A stretch of 64,000 nt of DNA, taken from positions 21,378,803-21,442,802 of the forward strand of contig CM028339.1 in NCBI GenBank assembly GCA_016647705.1, in the 5' to 3' direction. The notes beneath the pieces were generated by a model, which saw only the letters and a program-made list of their open reading frames with translations, was not told the DNA's origin and made no database searches. Shown piece after piece: positions 36,290-47,699 of the stretch. Within the stretch, counting starts at the first letter, position 1. Each line of letters starts with the position of its first letter. The stretch is from Eucommia ulmoides (lineage: Eukaryota; Streptophyta; Magnoliopsida; Garryales; Eucommiaceae). The position numbers and the translations under genes are program-made.

Positions 36290-36620
36290 GAAATACGTTT
36301 CGACCTGATTCCTGACTTAGAAAATCAGGATACATAGGCAACCCTTGCATGTTTGGCCGTCAAGTTAAAAATAGAATCATCATTCTGAACTACGTTTCGA
36401 CCTGATTCCTAGCAAAGACTAGGATAGGTAGCCAACCCAAGTGGGTTTTGGTCTCCTAATCAAACAAAACAGTCATTATTTGAAACAGCGAGCTGACATG
36501 ATTTCTAAATTAAAATACATAAGTATCCCAAGTGGTTTCAGTCTCAGTTCGACACTAAAAAATTACGTACTCGGTTCGGAATACGTGGCCAGCCCATATG
36601 GGTTTTGTCATATTTTCCTA
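36290..36620 (+). repeat. Array of ~95-bp CCTGATTC units
   Basis: Units near 36,290, 36,385 and 36,479 carry variants of TACGTTTCGACCTGATTCCT followed by an AGGATACATAGGCAACCC-like segment. The same family of unit occurs at 841-1,095. It is consistent with the region before the 3' LTR of a Tat/Ogre-type element. Confidence 0.7.
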
Positions 36621-36643
36621 AACACCTAAGATTTATTCCCTTG

Positions 36644-36920
36644 CCTCAGCCTAGTACTGTGGCACATTATATTAGGTCTTTCCGTTGCAATCCTTGATTA
36701 GATTCGCCTCAACCTAGGGTTGGGGCACATTATGTTGGGTTTCTCCGTCGAAGTTCCTTGATTAGATCACCCTAACCTAGAGCTAGGGCACATTATATCA
36801 GGTTTCTCCATCAAAATTCCTTGATTAGATTTGCCTAGCCTAGGGCTAGGGCACATTATATCGGGTTTTTGCATCGCGATTCCATGATTAGATTCACCCC
36901 AACTTGGACTAGGACGAATT
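36644..36920 (+). repeat. 63-bp tandem repeat, four full copies and a partial fifth
   Basis: Copies start at 36,644, 36,707, 36,770, 36,833 and 36,896, exactly 63 bp apart. Each carries CCTAGGGCTAGGGCACATTA, then GGGTTTCTCC and TTCCTTGATTAGAT. Copies differ at several positions. Tandem arrays in this place (the hypervariable 3' untranslated region of Tat/Ogre elements) are known seeds of satellite DNA. Confidence 0.85.
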
Positions 36921-37014
36921 TAAGATTGTGAATCATTTCCCCTGAAAAAGTATGTACCATCGAGGCCTAGTCTTGGACTGGGGTGCATTTTAACTTCATT
37001 TAACTTCCTTCGTT

Positions 37015-37810
37015 AAATTCTTTATGAAATGCTAATGAAAGAAAAAATAAAGGTAAATAGAATGAAAATGTTAAAAATAAATAAAGAAAGAAAAAATAAA
37101 TGAAATAAATAAATGAATGAATGAATGTTTAAATGAACGTTTAAAATGAATGAATGAGTAAATAAATAAATGTCTAAGTAAATTTTGTTTAAATAAATAA
37201 GTAAATAAATGTTTAAGTTTTTGTTTAAATAAATAAATGTTTAATGTTTAATGTTTAATGTTCAAATAAATGTTTTATGTTTAATATTTAAATAAATATT
37301 TTTATGTTTTATGTTTAAATAAATAAATAATTTTTTTTAGGTTTAATGTTAAAATAAATGTTTTAGATTTTATGTTTAAATAAATAATTTTTTTTATGTG
37401 TAATGTTTATATAAATATATTTATGTTTTATGTTTGAATAAATAAATTGATAAATATTTTTATGTTTAATGTTTAAATAAATAAATAAATAAAGGTTTTA
37501 TATTTTATGTTTAAGTTTTTATATTTAATATTTAAATAAATAAATAAATATTTTTATGTTTTATGTTTAAGTTTTTATGTTTAAATAAATAAATGTTTAA
37601 TGTTTAATAAATGTTTATGTTTATGTTTTTATATTTAATGTTTAATAACTGTTTTTATGTTTTATGTTTCTATGTTTAATGTTTTTATGTTTTATGTTTT
37701 TATGTTTAAATATTTTTATGTTTAATGTTTAAAATGTTTTTCATGTTTTTAAATAAATAAATATTTTTTTGCTTAATATTTAAATAAATAAATAAATTTC
37801 TTTTAATGTT
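37015..37810 (+). repeat. 800-bp AAATA/ATGTTTAATG low-complexity tract
   Basis: Almost entirely AAATAAAT and ATGTTTAA(T) words with no fixed long period. It separates the 63-bp and 128-bp arrays and probably arose by slippage. Confidence 0.85.
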
Positions 37811-38110
37811 CAGAAACTTTAGTTTTTCTTATGAGAAGTGTCATTTGTCGACTTTAGTCTTATATTGAAAAGACATACCCTGGAATTAGTTTCTCAAGCC
37901 AAGAACCTTTTTTCACCCAATCATGATTTACTTTACTTGTTAGAACTACATTTGGCATGATTCTCATATGTAGAAAAACTCCTGGTTGGGTGTGATCATA
38001 ACTCAAGAGATGGCGATCAGTCTTCATTCTCTAAACGCTGCGGCCTACTCCTCTAGGACTGGTTAACTAACCCTCATTTGAGAAGATTCCTTATCCATTG
38101 GGTAAGAATT

Positions 38111-38620
38111 TAGTATTCCTAGTGTAGAGGTAGTGTTTCCCAGGGGCATCCCTAACCTTTGCTTTCCTAGGAATTTTATTTTTTGTAGAGTAGATATAGC
38201 GATTTATAAGAACATCCCTAATATCTGCTTTCCGGTTTTAATATTCCTAGTGTAGAGACAACAATTCCCAGGAACGTTCCTGGCATTAGCTTTCCTAGGA
38301 ATTTTAATTTTATTAGTTTAGATGCAGTAATTTCCAAGAACATCCTCGGTCTTTACTTCCCAGTTTTAGTATTCCTATAGTAGAGGCAACGATTCCCAAG
38401 AATGTTCCTGGACTTCACCTTCCTAGGAATTTTAGTTTTCTTAGCCTAGATGACGCAATTTCTAGGAACATCCCTGGTCGTCGCTTTCCAATTTAAGTAT
38501 TCCTTGTATAGGGCCAGCGATTCCCAGGAGCATTCTTGCCCTTCGCTTTCTTAGGAATTTTATTTTTCTTAGTATAGATGAAGTAATACCCTGGAATATC
38601 CTGGGGTTTTCTTATTTTAG
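38111..38620 (+). repeat. 128-bp tandem repeat, four copies
   Basis: Copies start near 38,111, 38,239, 38,367 and 38,495. Each unit has two related halves of about 64 bp: one with GTATTCCTAGTGTAGAGGC and CCTTCCTAGGAATTTTA, and one with TTAGTRTAGATGCAGTAATTTC and GAACATCCCTGG. The unit is thus a dimer of an older ~64-bp repeat. Confidence 0.85.
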
Positions 38621-38730
38621 ATTCATTGTTTTGAGCGTTAAGTTTCTTTACTTTCTATGTCTCCCGAAACAAATATTTGTCTCCTATATTTGTCATTACG
38701 AGTAAACTCGTATGATAAATAGGGATAGCT

Positions 38731-39040
38731 GTAGGTACCGCATTTTGTCCCGCTCATTTAAATTTTCAAAAGTATCAGATCTAAAGTAAAAATTCGGATA
38801 AAATTTAAACAAGGTTTATGGGGAACAAATTTCTACATTAAATTATATTTGATACTACAAAAGATAAAAAATGAAAAAAATGAAAAAATCATAAAATTGT
38901 CAATTCGATCGAACTTCGGTACAAACAAAGGTTTCGGGTCAATTCAGAAATTTCTAAAAGTTAATGGGCACTATAATGATAATTTTAAAAGTATGTTTTC
39001 TATGAATACCACTTTTAATATGTTCAAATTAGTTTCTACC
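38731..39040 (+). mobile_element. Start of a Tat/Ogre-like 3' LTR, cut by element V
   Basis: TGTAGGTACCGCATTTTGTCCC follows a purine-bearing AAATAGGGATAGC, as expected for a polypurine tract followed by an LTR start in Tat-lineage elements. After 310 bp it is interrupted by the Copia LTR at 39,041. Its continuation would lie beyond the nested insertions, outside this window. Confidence 0.5.
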
Positions 39041-41209
39041 TGTTGATCCTAAGATTTTAATGAACAATTAAATGTTAACGTTTTTTGTGGAACTAACGGT
39101 TTAATTAAGTGTTTCAGTTTATTAGTTCCAAATGATGAAAATTTGATGATAAAGATGATGAAGGATTAAGAGGTTGAACAATTTGAATAACATAGGGAAA
39201 ACAACTCAAGTTAAATTTCAACTCTTAATATCCCAATTAGGAACACACACGACACAAAAATATTTTTAAACAATTTTTATGTGTGTTTTAATAGGATCCT
39301 AATTAGTTAAATTATTTACTCATATGTGTAATTGAAAAAGAAATATTTATAATTGATTAAAATTAAATTTAAGTATTTAGTGGAGTTAACCAAGAAAAGA
39401 AATTGGTTAAATGGGCCAAAACGTCAATGAGAATGAATTAAAAATGAATTTAGAAGAGGTTCCAGAATCCATAAGTTGATAGGTAAGTCGACCAGAATAA
39501 AGAAAGAAAACTCTTTGTATCTTTCGGTCGATAGGTAAGTCGACCTGTACTTGAATATGAACTCTCTATATCTATAAATTGACAGAACGGTTGACCTATG
39601 AAGAGAAATGAAACTCTTTGAATCTCTAAGTCGACAGATAGATCAACCGATGAGCACATAATCTTTGGCTTGGCTACATCCTGAATCGAACAGTTGACTA
39701 CTGATCTTGGTTGATCGACTTATGGGTCTGTTTCAGTATATTATGAAATTCCGGATCTTATTCTGAAAGTAGCCATTACTAGTTGTTTTGTGGTTAGGAT
39801 TCATGAGAGATTTTAGGGATTTAATATTATTTGAGATATGTAACATATATTATGATATCCCTATAGATTTGGTTCATTAAGTTTGAATATTTCTCAATTT
39901 GGTACATATAATTGTTTCTATTCTATTTAATTGTGATTGAGATATATTTTGGGGACTTAATTAAGAAGCTGAAAAACTATAATTAAGTGATTTGAACCAG
40001 AATGAAGTCTTAATGATATAAGAGGTCTATAAGAGCAATTAAGTGTCATAACAAATGGGAACTAGCCGTTAGAGAGCTTATTTTAATCCCATTTACGTAG
40101 ACCTGCATTTTCCATATCGGTAAGTGAGATGAAGAGAGATCAAGAGATTATACTGAGCTTTTCTAAGAGAAATCATAGTGAGAATTGTGAGAGTTTTTCT
40201 AAGAGTCATTCTTGAGAATTATTTGCTATGAATCATTACTATTATCGAATCTGAAGTAACATCTCTATATAACATCTCTATAATTATTCTTTCGGTCGAT
40301 TCCGGGTGAGATCTTTTCAAATTACTTTTTATTTAGTATTGCTCGATTAATTTTTGGAATTTGATCTTTAGAAATTATTTCCTGATTTTTTATTGAAAAA
40401 TATTTTTTTTAAAAAATAATTTCTTGAATCAATCTGATTACATGCTCAATTACGTGTTACCCATTTTTGTTTAAAATCAAAATTTGAATATCTCACTTTT
40501 CTATCACTAGTTTTGGGATTTTAATTGAGTTTTAATTTATCTGGAGTGGTAGAAGCTCCGAGTGAGAAAAATCACTTGTCAATTTTTAATTGGTAAGTTG
40601 AGTGACGGATTAAATACTATTGGAAGTATTTAATCTAGCGGTAGCTAGTTTTGGTCTCTTTCTGTAAAGAGATTGAGGTAGTAATTCTTCCTGAATTGAA
40701 TTGTTGTGTGAATTTTGTAACGGTTCAATCCTAAACGGGTAAAAGAATATTTGGAGTGTTTGTGAGGTTTTGATTCTTTAGCCTTTGTTTTAAAAAGAAA
40801 TTAGGTTATTTTTGAATCTGTAAAAAGTAGAGGTTATTTCTTAGTCTGTGAAAATGAAATTTTGTAAAGGTTGATTCTGAGCCTATAAAAGAATCTTTGT
40901 GAGGGTTTGGTTCCTACCTTTAAAGAAATCTTGAGTTTAGTTGGTGCGACTCTCCGTGGGGCTCGAAAGACTAGATTAGCCAAGAGTAGCTTAGTGAATC
41001 AGTATAAATTTCTAGTGTGCTGCTATTTTTACATTATTTATTTTTATTATTTGGTGTACACCTAGTTGATTTTATATTTTCACTGTGATATAAAAATAAT
41101 AATTAATTTATGATTAAAATTAATTATTTGGGTTATTAAAGTATTTTTTCTCTGAATTTTTTTTAACTACCCAATTCTCCCCCCTCTTGGGTATTTCACT
41201 AGGCCAACA
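39041..41209 (+). repeat. 5' LTR of element V
   Basis: TGTTGATCCTAAGATTTT...TATTTCACTAGGCCAACA, 2,169 bp, with TG/CA ends. A part around 39,470-39,730 holds several GTCGAC-containing short repeats (GTCGACAGGTAGGTCGAC-like) that recur in every LTR of this family. Confidence 0.85.
39470..39735 (+). repeat. GTCGAC-rich short repeat cluster in Copia LTR
   Basis: Repeated phrases AAGTCGACAGGTAGGTCGACC and AACTCTCTGTATCTCTAAG alternate with a period of about 55-65 bp. Equivalent clusters lie at 46,120-46,375, 49,410-49,640 (opposite strand), 52,020-52,255 and 54,625-54,870. They resemble enhancer-like U3 repeats of long Copia LTRs; the function is not known. Confidence 0.75.
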
Positions 41210-42780
41210 ATTGGCATTAAAGTTGATTTAGCTCGACACACTTAGCTAACAAAGATTACATGGTGCACATAATAGGCACACAATTGAGGGGCAGTCTATG
41301 CACCGACCACCTTTATTTATAGGTGAAAGTTATTCGTTCTGAAAATATAGAATGATAGCCTTCCTTCAGGCTTCAAATTACGATGTGTGGCTAACAATCG
41401 AGGATGGTCCGTTTATTCCAATGAAAAACGGAGTCGAGAAGAAGAAAGAACAACTAACTGCTTCTGATAAGCAGAAACTCTCCATAAACTTTTAGGCTAT
41501 TAACATTCTCTTTTGTTCTTTAGATGGTAATGAATATTCTAGAGTTTCAAGTTATAAATCTGCAAAGGGGATGTGGGATAAGCTACAAGTTACCCACAAA
41601 AGGACAAGTCAAGTGAAACAATCGAAAATCAACGCTCTTATGAGGAAATTTGAGTTTTTTTATAATGAAATAAATTGAATCGGTCCATGAGATCTATACT
41701 CGCTTCAACAACATTTGCAATAACTTGAGTCAACTTGGAAAGTCATACTTCATGGAGGATAAAGTTTGAAAGGTCCTAAGATCTTTAACAAAAATATGGG
41801 AATCAAAAGTGACGGCAATTGAAGAAGTTAAGGATCTTGGCAAATACGAAGTTGATGATCTCATAGGCAACTTGATGACTCATGAAGCAACGATTAAAGG
41901 ATATGAGGATGACACCAGAAATTAAAAGAGGAAATCCGTGGTGCTAAAACTCAGAAAATTGAAGAAGATGATGACATTAATGATGAAAGTCTTGACAGTG
42001 AGCAAGAGAAAGATGTGGCGCTTATCACAAACAATTTTAGAAGAATGACTCGGCGCACATTCCGTGGGAGAAGAAACTTCAACTTCAACATGACTAAAGT
42101 GGAATGTTACAACTGACACAAGACCGATCACTTTCAAAATGATTGTCCCGAACCGAAGAAGGATAAACAAAAGGAAAAGAAGAAGAAAGAAAATAATAAA
42201 GCAAAGAAAAGTAAGAAGAAATCCATGAAGGCTACTTGGGATGATACTGATTCGAGTAGCTCAAAAAAATCGGATTGTGAAGATATATTTATGTTTACAT
42301 TGATGGCCACTGGTGGTAAGATAACTAAATGTTCAAGTTTTTCTCATTTAGATTTTGATGAATTATTTGATGTTTATCAAGAACTTTCTCTTGATTATAA
42401 AAAACAGTATTCTAAAATGAATGTCCTTCAAAGTACAATTAATACATTAAACAAATAAGTGATGGACTACGAATCTGAAAATAATGAATTGAAATCCAAG
42501 TTGATGGATTTGCAATAAATTGTTCTCAAATTCATTGGCGGTGAAAATAACTCGAAATACTTTTGGGAAGTTCACGTGGAGTTTTTGATAAAGCCAGCAT
42601 TGGATTTCAGAAAAATCTTAAACAAAAACGTTTTCACAAATTCTTTTCTGAAACCAAGGATCTTGTTAGATGTTTTAAATGTAATGTTATGGGGCATACT
42701 ATTCATAGATGTTTTGCTAAAATATCTAACTGTAGACAAGTTTGGGTTCCCAAATGAACTAAAATTGTCCCAACTAACAA
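41210..42780 (+). pseudogene. Gag relic of element V
   Basis: Just after the primer site the plus strand reads SMHRPPLFIGESYSF-like wording, then NYDVWLTIEDGPFIPM. These fit the N-terminal Gag of SIRE-type Copia elements (RPPxFNGxNYxxWKxRM...). Further on come a zinc-knuckle region near 42,100-42,150, a KEKKKK-rich tract, an acidic/serine tract (ATWDDTDSSSSKKSD) and a second knuckle near 42,690 (CFKCNVMGHTIHRC). The fossil is broken, with several breaks. The same Gag start is found in opposite orientation at 47,894-47,700 inside element VI. Confidence 0.75.
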
Positions 42781-42849
42781 AATCGGACCCACTTAGGTTG
42801 GGTACCACTTAGGAACTATTTGAGGTGCTCCTTGTAGGTTATTCTAAAA

Positions 42850-45627
42850 GCTTCAATAAGCAAAGACAAATGGTTCCTAGATAGAGGTTGTTCTCGACAC
42901 AAGACGGGAGACAAAGAAAAATTTACATCTTTGACACCTAAAGATGGAGATCATGTGACTTTTGGAGACAGCGCAAAGGGTAAAATTATCTGTATAGGTA
43001 ATATCGATAATCATACTACTATTATTAAAGATGTATTACTAGTTGATGGACTTAAATATAATTTGCTTAGTATTAGTCAACTATGTGATAAGGGCTATAA
43101 CGTTATATTTCATCATGTTAGGTGCATTATTAAGAATAGTCATGATAGTAGTATCTTGTTAGTTGCATCACGTTTTGAAAATGTTTATACTTGCTCATTT
43201 GATAATTTTAATTTACAAAATTTATCTTGTTTGAATGTTTTATCTGAAAATAGTTGGTTATGGTATAGAAGACCTGGGTATGCTAGTATGGAGCTAATCT
43301 CTAATTTATCTAAGAAGAGTCTCGTACGTGGCATACCTGATTTGAAATTTGTGAAAGATAAAGTATGTGATGCATGTCAATTAGGTAAGCATGTTAGATT
43401 ATCATTTAAGAAAAAGATACACACGTCCATGTCTAGATGTCTTGAATTATTACATCTTGATTTGTTTGTGCCTAACTCTGTTGCTAGTTTTGGTGGTAAG
43501 TTTTATGCGTTTGTTATAGTTGATGATTATTCAAGACTTACCTGGGTATTTTTTCTTGCTAAGAAAAGTGAGATTGCTTATTTTCTTGCTAAATTTTGTA
43601 AACGTATTCAAAATGAGAAGTAATGTTCCATTATTAACATTCGAAGTGACAGAGGAAGAGAGTTTAAGAATGATGATGTGGTAAGTTACTGTGATGAGCA
43701 TGGTTATGCTTATAACTTTTCTGCACCAATATCGCTGCAACAAAATGGTGTAGTGGAAAGGAAGAACAGGACGCTTCAAGAGATGGCTAGAACGATGCTT
43801 AATGAAAATCGCTTACCAACCTACTTTTGGGCCGAAGCAATAAGTACAACTTGCCACGTGTTTAATTGGGTATCGATTCATAGAGGGTTTAACAAAACCC
43901 CATATGAAATCTGGAATAGTAAGACTCCTAATATTTCCTATTTTAAAGTATTTGGATGTATGAGTTTTATTTTGAATGACAAGGATAATCTTGGTAAATT
44001 TGATGCTAAATCAGATTATGAGATTTTTCTTGGATATGCTACTAACAGTAAGGTTTATAGAGTTTATAATAAACGTTCGTTAGTAGTAGAAGAAACTACA
44101 CATGTTATTTTTGAGGAAGCTGATCCATTCTTATCGAGAAATATTTTGGATGATGATGATGCAGGTATTTCAAATAATCAAACCAAGGTAATAATGTATC
44201 TAAGGAGTCCCAACAACAGGGGGAACCTAAAGAAAATGATTCATCTTTACCAAGAGCTATAAAGACAGTACCGGGACATTCGGTAAAAGAAATCATCGGT
44301 AATTTTGAAAGAGGTATAAGTACTCGTTCTTCTCTTAGGGATATAATTAATCTTTCTTTCTTATCTCAAATTGAGCCTAAAAATATAGATGAGGCATTAA
44401 CTGATGAATCTTGGATTTCCCTAATACAAGATGAGTTAGTTCAATTTGAGCGGAACAAAGTATGGTGTCTTGTTCCAAGACCGGATTTTTATCCAGTTAT
44501 TGGTACTAAATGGATTTTTAGAAATAATAAGGATGAATTTGGAATGGTAATTAGCGACAAAGCAAGATTAGTAACATAGTGCTATAATCAAGAGGAAGAA
44601 ATTGATTATGATGAAACTTATGCTTCTATTGCTAGATTAAATGCAATTAGAATGCTACTCGCTTTTATATGTTCACGTAATTTTAAGTTATATCAAATGG
44701 ATGTAAAGAGTGCATTTCTAAATGGCTTTCTGGCAGAAGAAGTTTATGTGGAACAACCCCCGGAATTTGAAAGTGGTAAATTTCTCGATCACGTATTTAA
44801 ACTTCGCAAGGTTTTGTATAGGCTCAAACAAGTTCCTAGAGCTTGGAATGAGAGACTTAGCCAATATTTGATCGAAAACGATTTTTGAAGGGGTATTTGT
44901 GATATAAAACTATTTGTGAAACAAACATATTATGATATCCTATTAGTACAGGTGTATGTTGATGATATTATTTTGGAATCTACTAATGAGGATCTTTGCT
45001 AAGAGTTTGCTAAGATAATGCAGGTTGAATTTGAAATGAGCATGATGAGAGAGTTGAATTTCTTTCTTGGATTGAAAATTAAGCAAATCAAAGAAGGAAT
45101 ATTTATAAACCAAGATAAATAGACTAATGAGTTGTTAAAGAAATATGGCTTGGAAGGTGCTAAAGAGTACAAAACTCTCACGGAAATGGCTACAAAGATA
45201 GACAAAGACGATACAGGAAAAAGTGTTAATGAAAAAATGTATCGAGGTATGATTGGCAGTCTGTTGTATTTAACTGTTAGTAGACCTGACATTATGTATA
45301 GTGTTTGTCTTTGTGCTTCATTTCAGTCTTGTCCTAAATAATCGCACTTAACTACGGTTAAGCGAATTTTTCGATACTTTAAATGGGACGACTGACCTAG
45401 GGTTATGGTATCCTAGGGGGAGTGATTTTAAATTGGTAAGTTACTCCGATGCTGATTTTGCCAGTAGCAAAGTTGAGCGAAAAAGCACAAGTAGGTCATG
45501 TCATTTGTTAGGACATGCTTCGGTTTCTTGGTCGAGCAAGAAACAGAATTCGATAGCCTTATCCACTACTGAGGCTGAATATATGGTAGCTGATAACTGT
45601 TGTGCTCAAATTTTATATATTAAATAA
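42850..45627 (+). pseudogene. Pol relic of element V (protease-integrase-RT-RNase H)
   Basis: The parts appear in Copia order. Near 42,870-43,150 is protease-like wording with a downstream LLSISQLCDKGYNV phrase. At 43,340-44,150 comes integrase with GKHVRLSFKKK, LDLFVPNSVASFGGK, FVIVDDYSRLTWVFFL, NRTLQEMARTML and FKVFGCMSF. At 44,500-45,340 comes reverse transcriptase with YQMDVKSAFLNGFL and LYRLKQVPRAWNERL. At 45,430-45,627 comes RNase H with YSDADFASSKVERKSTS and ALSTTEAEYM. The protein would make cDNA and insert it. The copy is broken, with many breaks. Confidence 0.9.
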
Positions 45628-45687
45628 CAATTAAATGACTTTAGAATTTGAATGGAGGAGGTCCCGATCTTTTGTGATGATAAAAGT

Positions 45688-47687
45688 TGTTGATCCTAAG
45701 GTATCGATAGACAATTAAATGTTGATGTTTTTGGTGAGACTAATGGTTTGTTCAAGTGTTTCAGTTTATTAGTTCTGGTGATGAAGATACAATGACAAAT
45801 TATGAATGGATGCTAAAGGATGATGACAAAGATGATAAAGAATTAAGAATTTGAAGAAATTAGAAAAAACAACTCAGGTGAATTTCAACTCTTAATATCC
45901 TAATTAGGAACACACAAGGCAATTTTTTTTTTATTGATTATGTATATTTTGATAAGATAAAATTATTTGCTCCTATGTGTATTTGAAAAGGAATATTTAT
46001 AATTGACTTAAATGGAATTTAAGAAGTTAGTAGAGCTTATTTAGAAAATGAAATGGTTAAAGGGGCGAAAACGTAAACAAGAAGGAGTTCAAAACGAGTT
46101 TAGAAAAGAGATCCAACATACTTAAGTCGACTGGTAGGTCAACCGGATAAAACAGGTGAAACTCTCTGTATCTTTAAGTCGACAGGTAAGTCGATCGATC
46201 AAGAGAAATAAAACTCTTTGTATCTTTAAGTCGACAGGTAGGTCGATCGGTGAAGAGAAATGGAACTCTCTAAATCTCAAAGTCGACAAATAGGTCGACC
46301 GATACATGCAACAGCTTTGGCTTGGCTACATTCTGAATCGAGCGGTCGACTGGTCGATCGACTGAAGGCGCAGTTTCAGGATATTGTGGATTCCGATTTC
46401 ATATCTAAAAGTAACTGTTTTTTGTTGGGATTTGTGAGAGATTTTAGGAATTTTATGATATTTAAGATATGCTTTATATATTATTTAATTCCTATTAAGT
46501 TTGATTGTTTCTCAATTTGGTATATAAAATTATTTCTATTCTATTTAATTGAGATTGAGAAATATTTGGGAGACTTAATTGAGAGATTTAAAAGCTTTAA
46601 TTAAGTGAATTGAACTAAAATGAATTAACAATGATATAAGGGGTCTAAGAGATCATTGAAGTGTCATGACACATGGGAATTAGCCATTAGAGAGGTGATT
46701 TATATCCTATATATATAGACCTGCATTTTTCATATATGATTAAGAAGTGAAAGTGATTAAGAGATCATATTGAGCTATTCTAAGAGATATCATTTTGAGA
46801 TTTTGTGAGAGCTATTCTAAGAGATGATCTTGAGAAGCGTTTGTTATTAATCATTACTGCAACTGGATCTGAAGTAACTATGTTCTTTTTATTTTTTCGG
46901 TGGATTCCGGGTGAGATCTTTCCAATTACTTTCTATTGTGCATTGCTTGTTTAATTTTTGAAAATTGATCTTTAGAAATTATTTTTAATTCCTTATTGAA
47001 GAAAATATTTTATAAATAATTTTTTTAATCTGATTACATGCGAAATTATTTGCTACCCATCTTTTGTTTAAAAATAGATTTTTAATCTCACACTTTTGTA
47101 TCACTAGATTTGGGATATTAATCGAGTTTTAATTTATCTAGGGTGGTAGAAGTTACGAGTGAGATTATTTGCTTATCAATTTGTATTGGTGAGCAGTGTG
47201 ACAGATTATATATACTGTTGGGGGTATTTAATCAAAGGGTAGCCGATTTTAGTCTCTTCCTATAAAGAGATTGAGGTAGTAATTCTTCTTAGATAGAATT
47301 GAGTTTGAGTGAATTTTGTAACGGTTTAATTCTTACCGGGTAAAAGGATATTTAGAGTGTTGGTGAGGTTTTGATTCTTTTGTCTTTGTGTTAAAAAGAA
47401 TTAGGTTATTCTTTAACCTATAAAAAGTAGAGGTTCTTTCTTAACCTGTAAAAAAGATTTTGTAAAGGTTGATTCTTAGCATGTAAAAGAATCATTGTGA
47501 GGGTTTGGTTCCTACCTTCAAAGGTATGTTCAGTATTAGTGGGTGGGACTCTCCGTGGGGCTCGGGCGATTGGATTAGCCAAGTGTAGCTTGGTAAACCA
47601 ATATAAATCTCTGGTGTGCTGCAATCTTTAATTTGTTTATTATTGTTTTTTGGTGTGCACCTAGTTGATTATATAATTCCACTTATC
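45688..47687 (+). repeat. Left LTR of element VI
   Basis: Starts TGTTGATCCTAAGGTATC. It contains TATATATA at 46,709-46,717 followed by GACCTGC, a likely core promoter, and the GTCGAC-rich cluster. At 47,687 plus-strand LTR sequence stops and reversed Gag sequence begins. Confidence 0.8.
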
Positions 47688-47699
47688 AGAAACAGTGAG

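Noticed and set aside
36644-38620. Regularly spaced repeats that could suggest a CRISPR array
   Set aside because: The units are contiguous tandem repeats of 63 and 128 bp without spacers, in a plant transposon 3' region.
42225-42458. A separate acidic host gene at this place
   Set aside because: It follows directly on zinc-knuckle and lysine-rich parts in the order usual for SIRE-type Gag, so it is part of the Copia gag relic.
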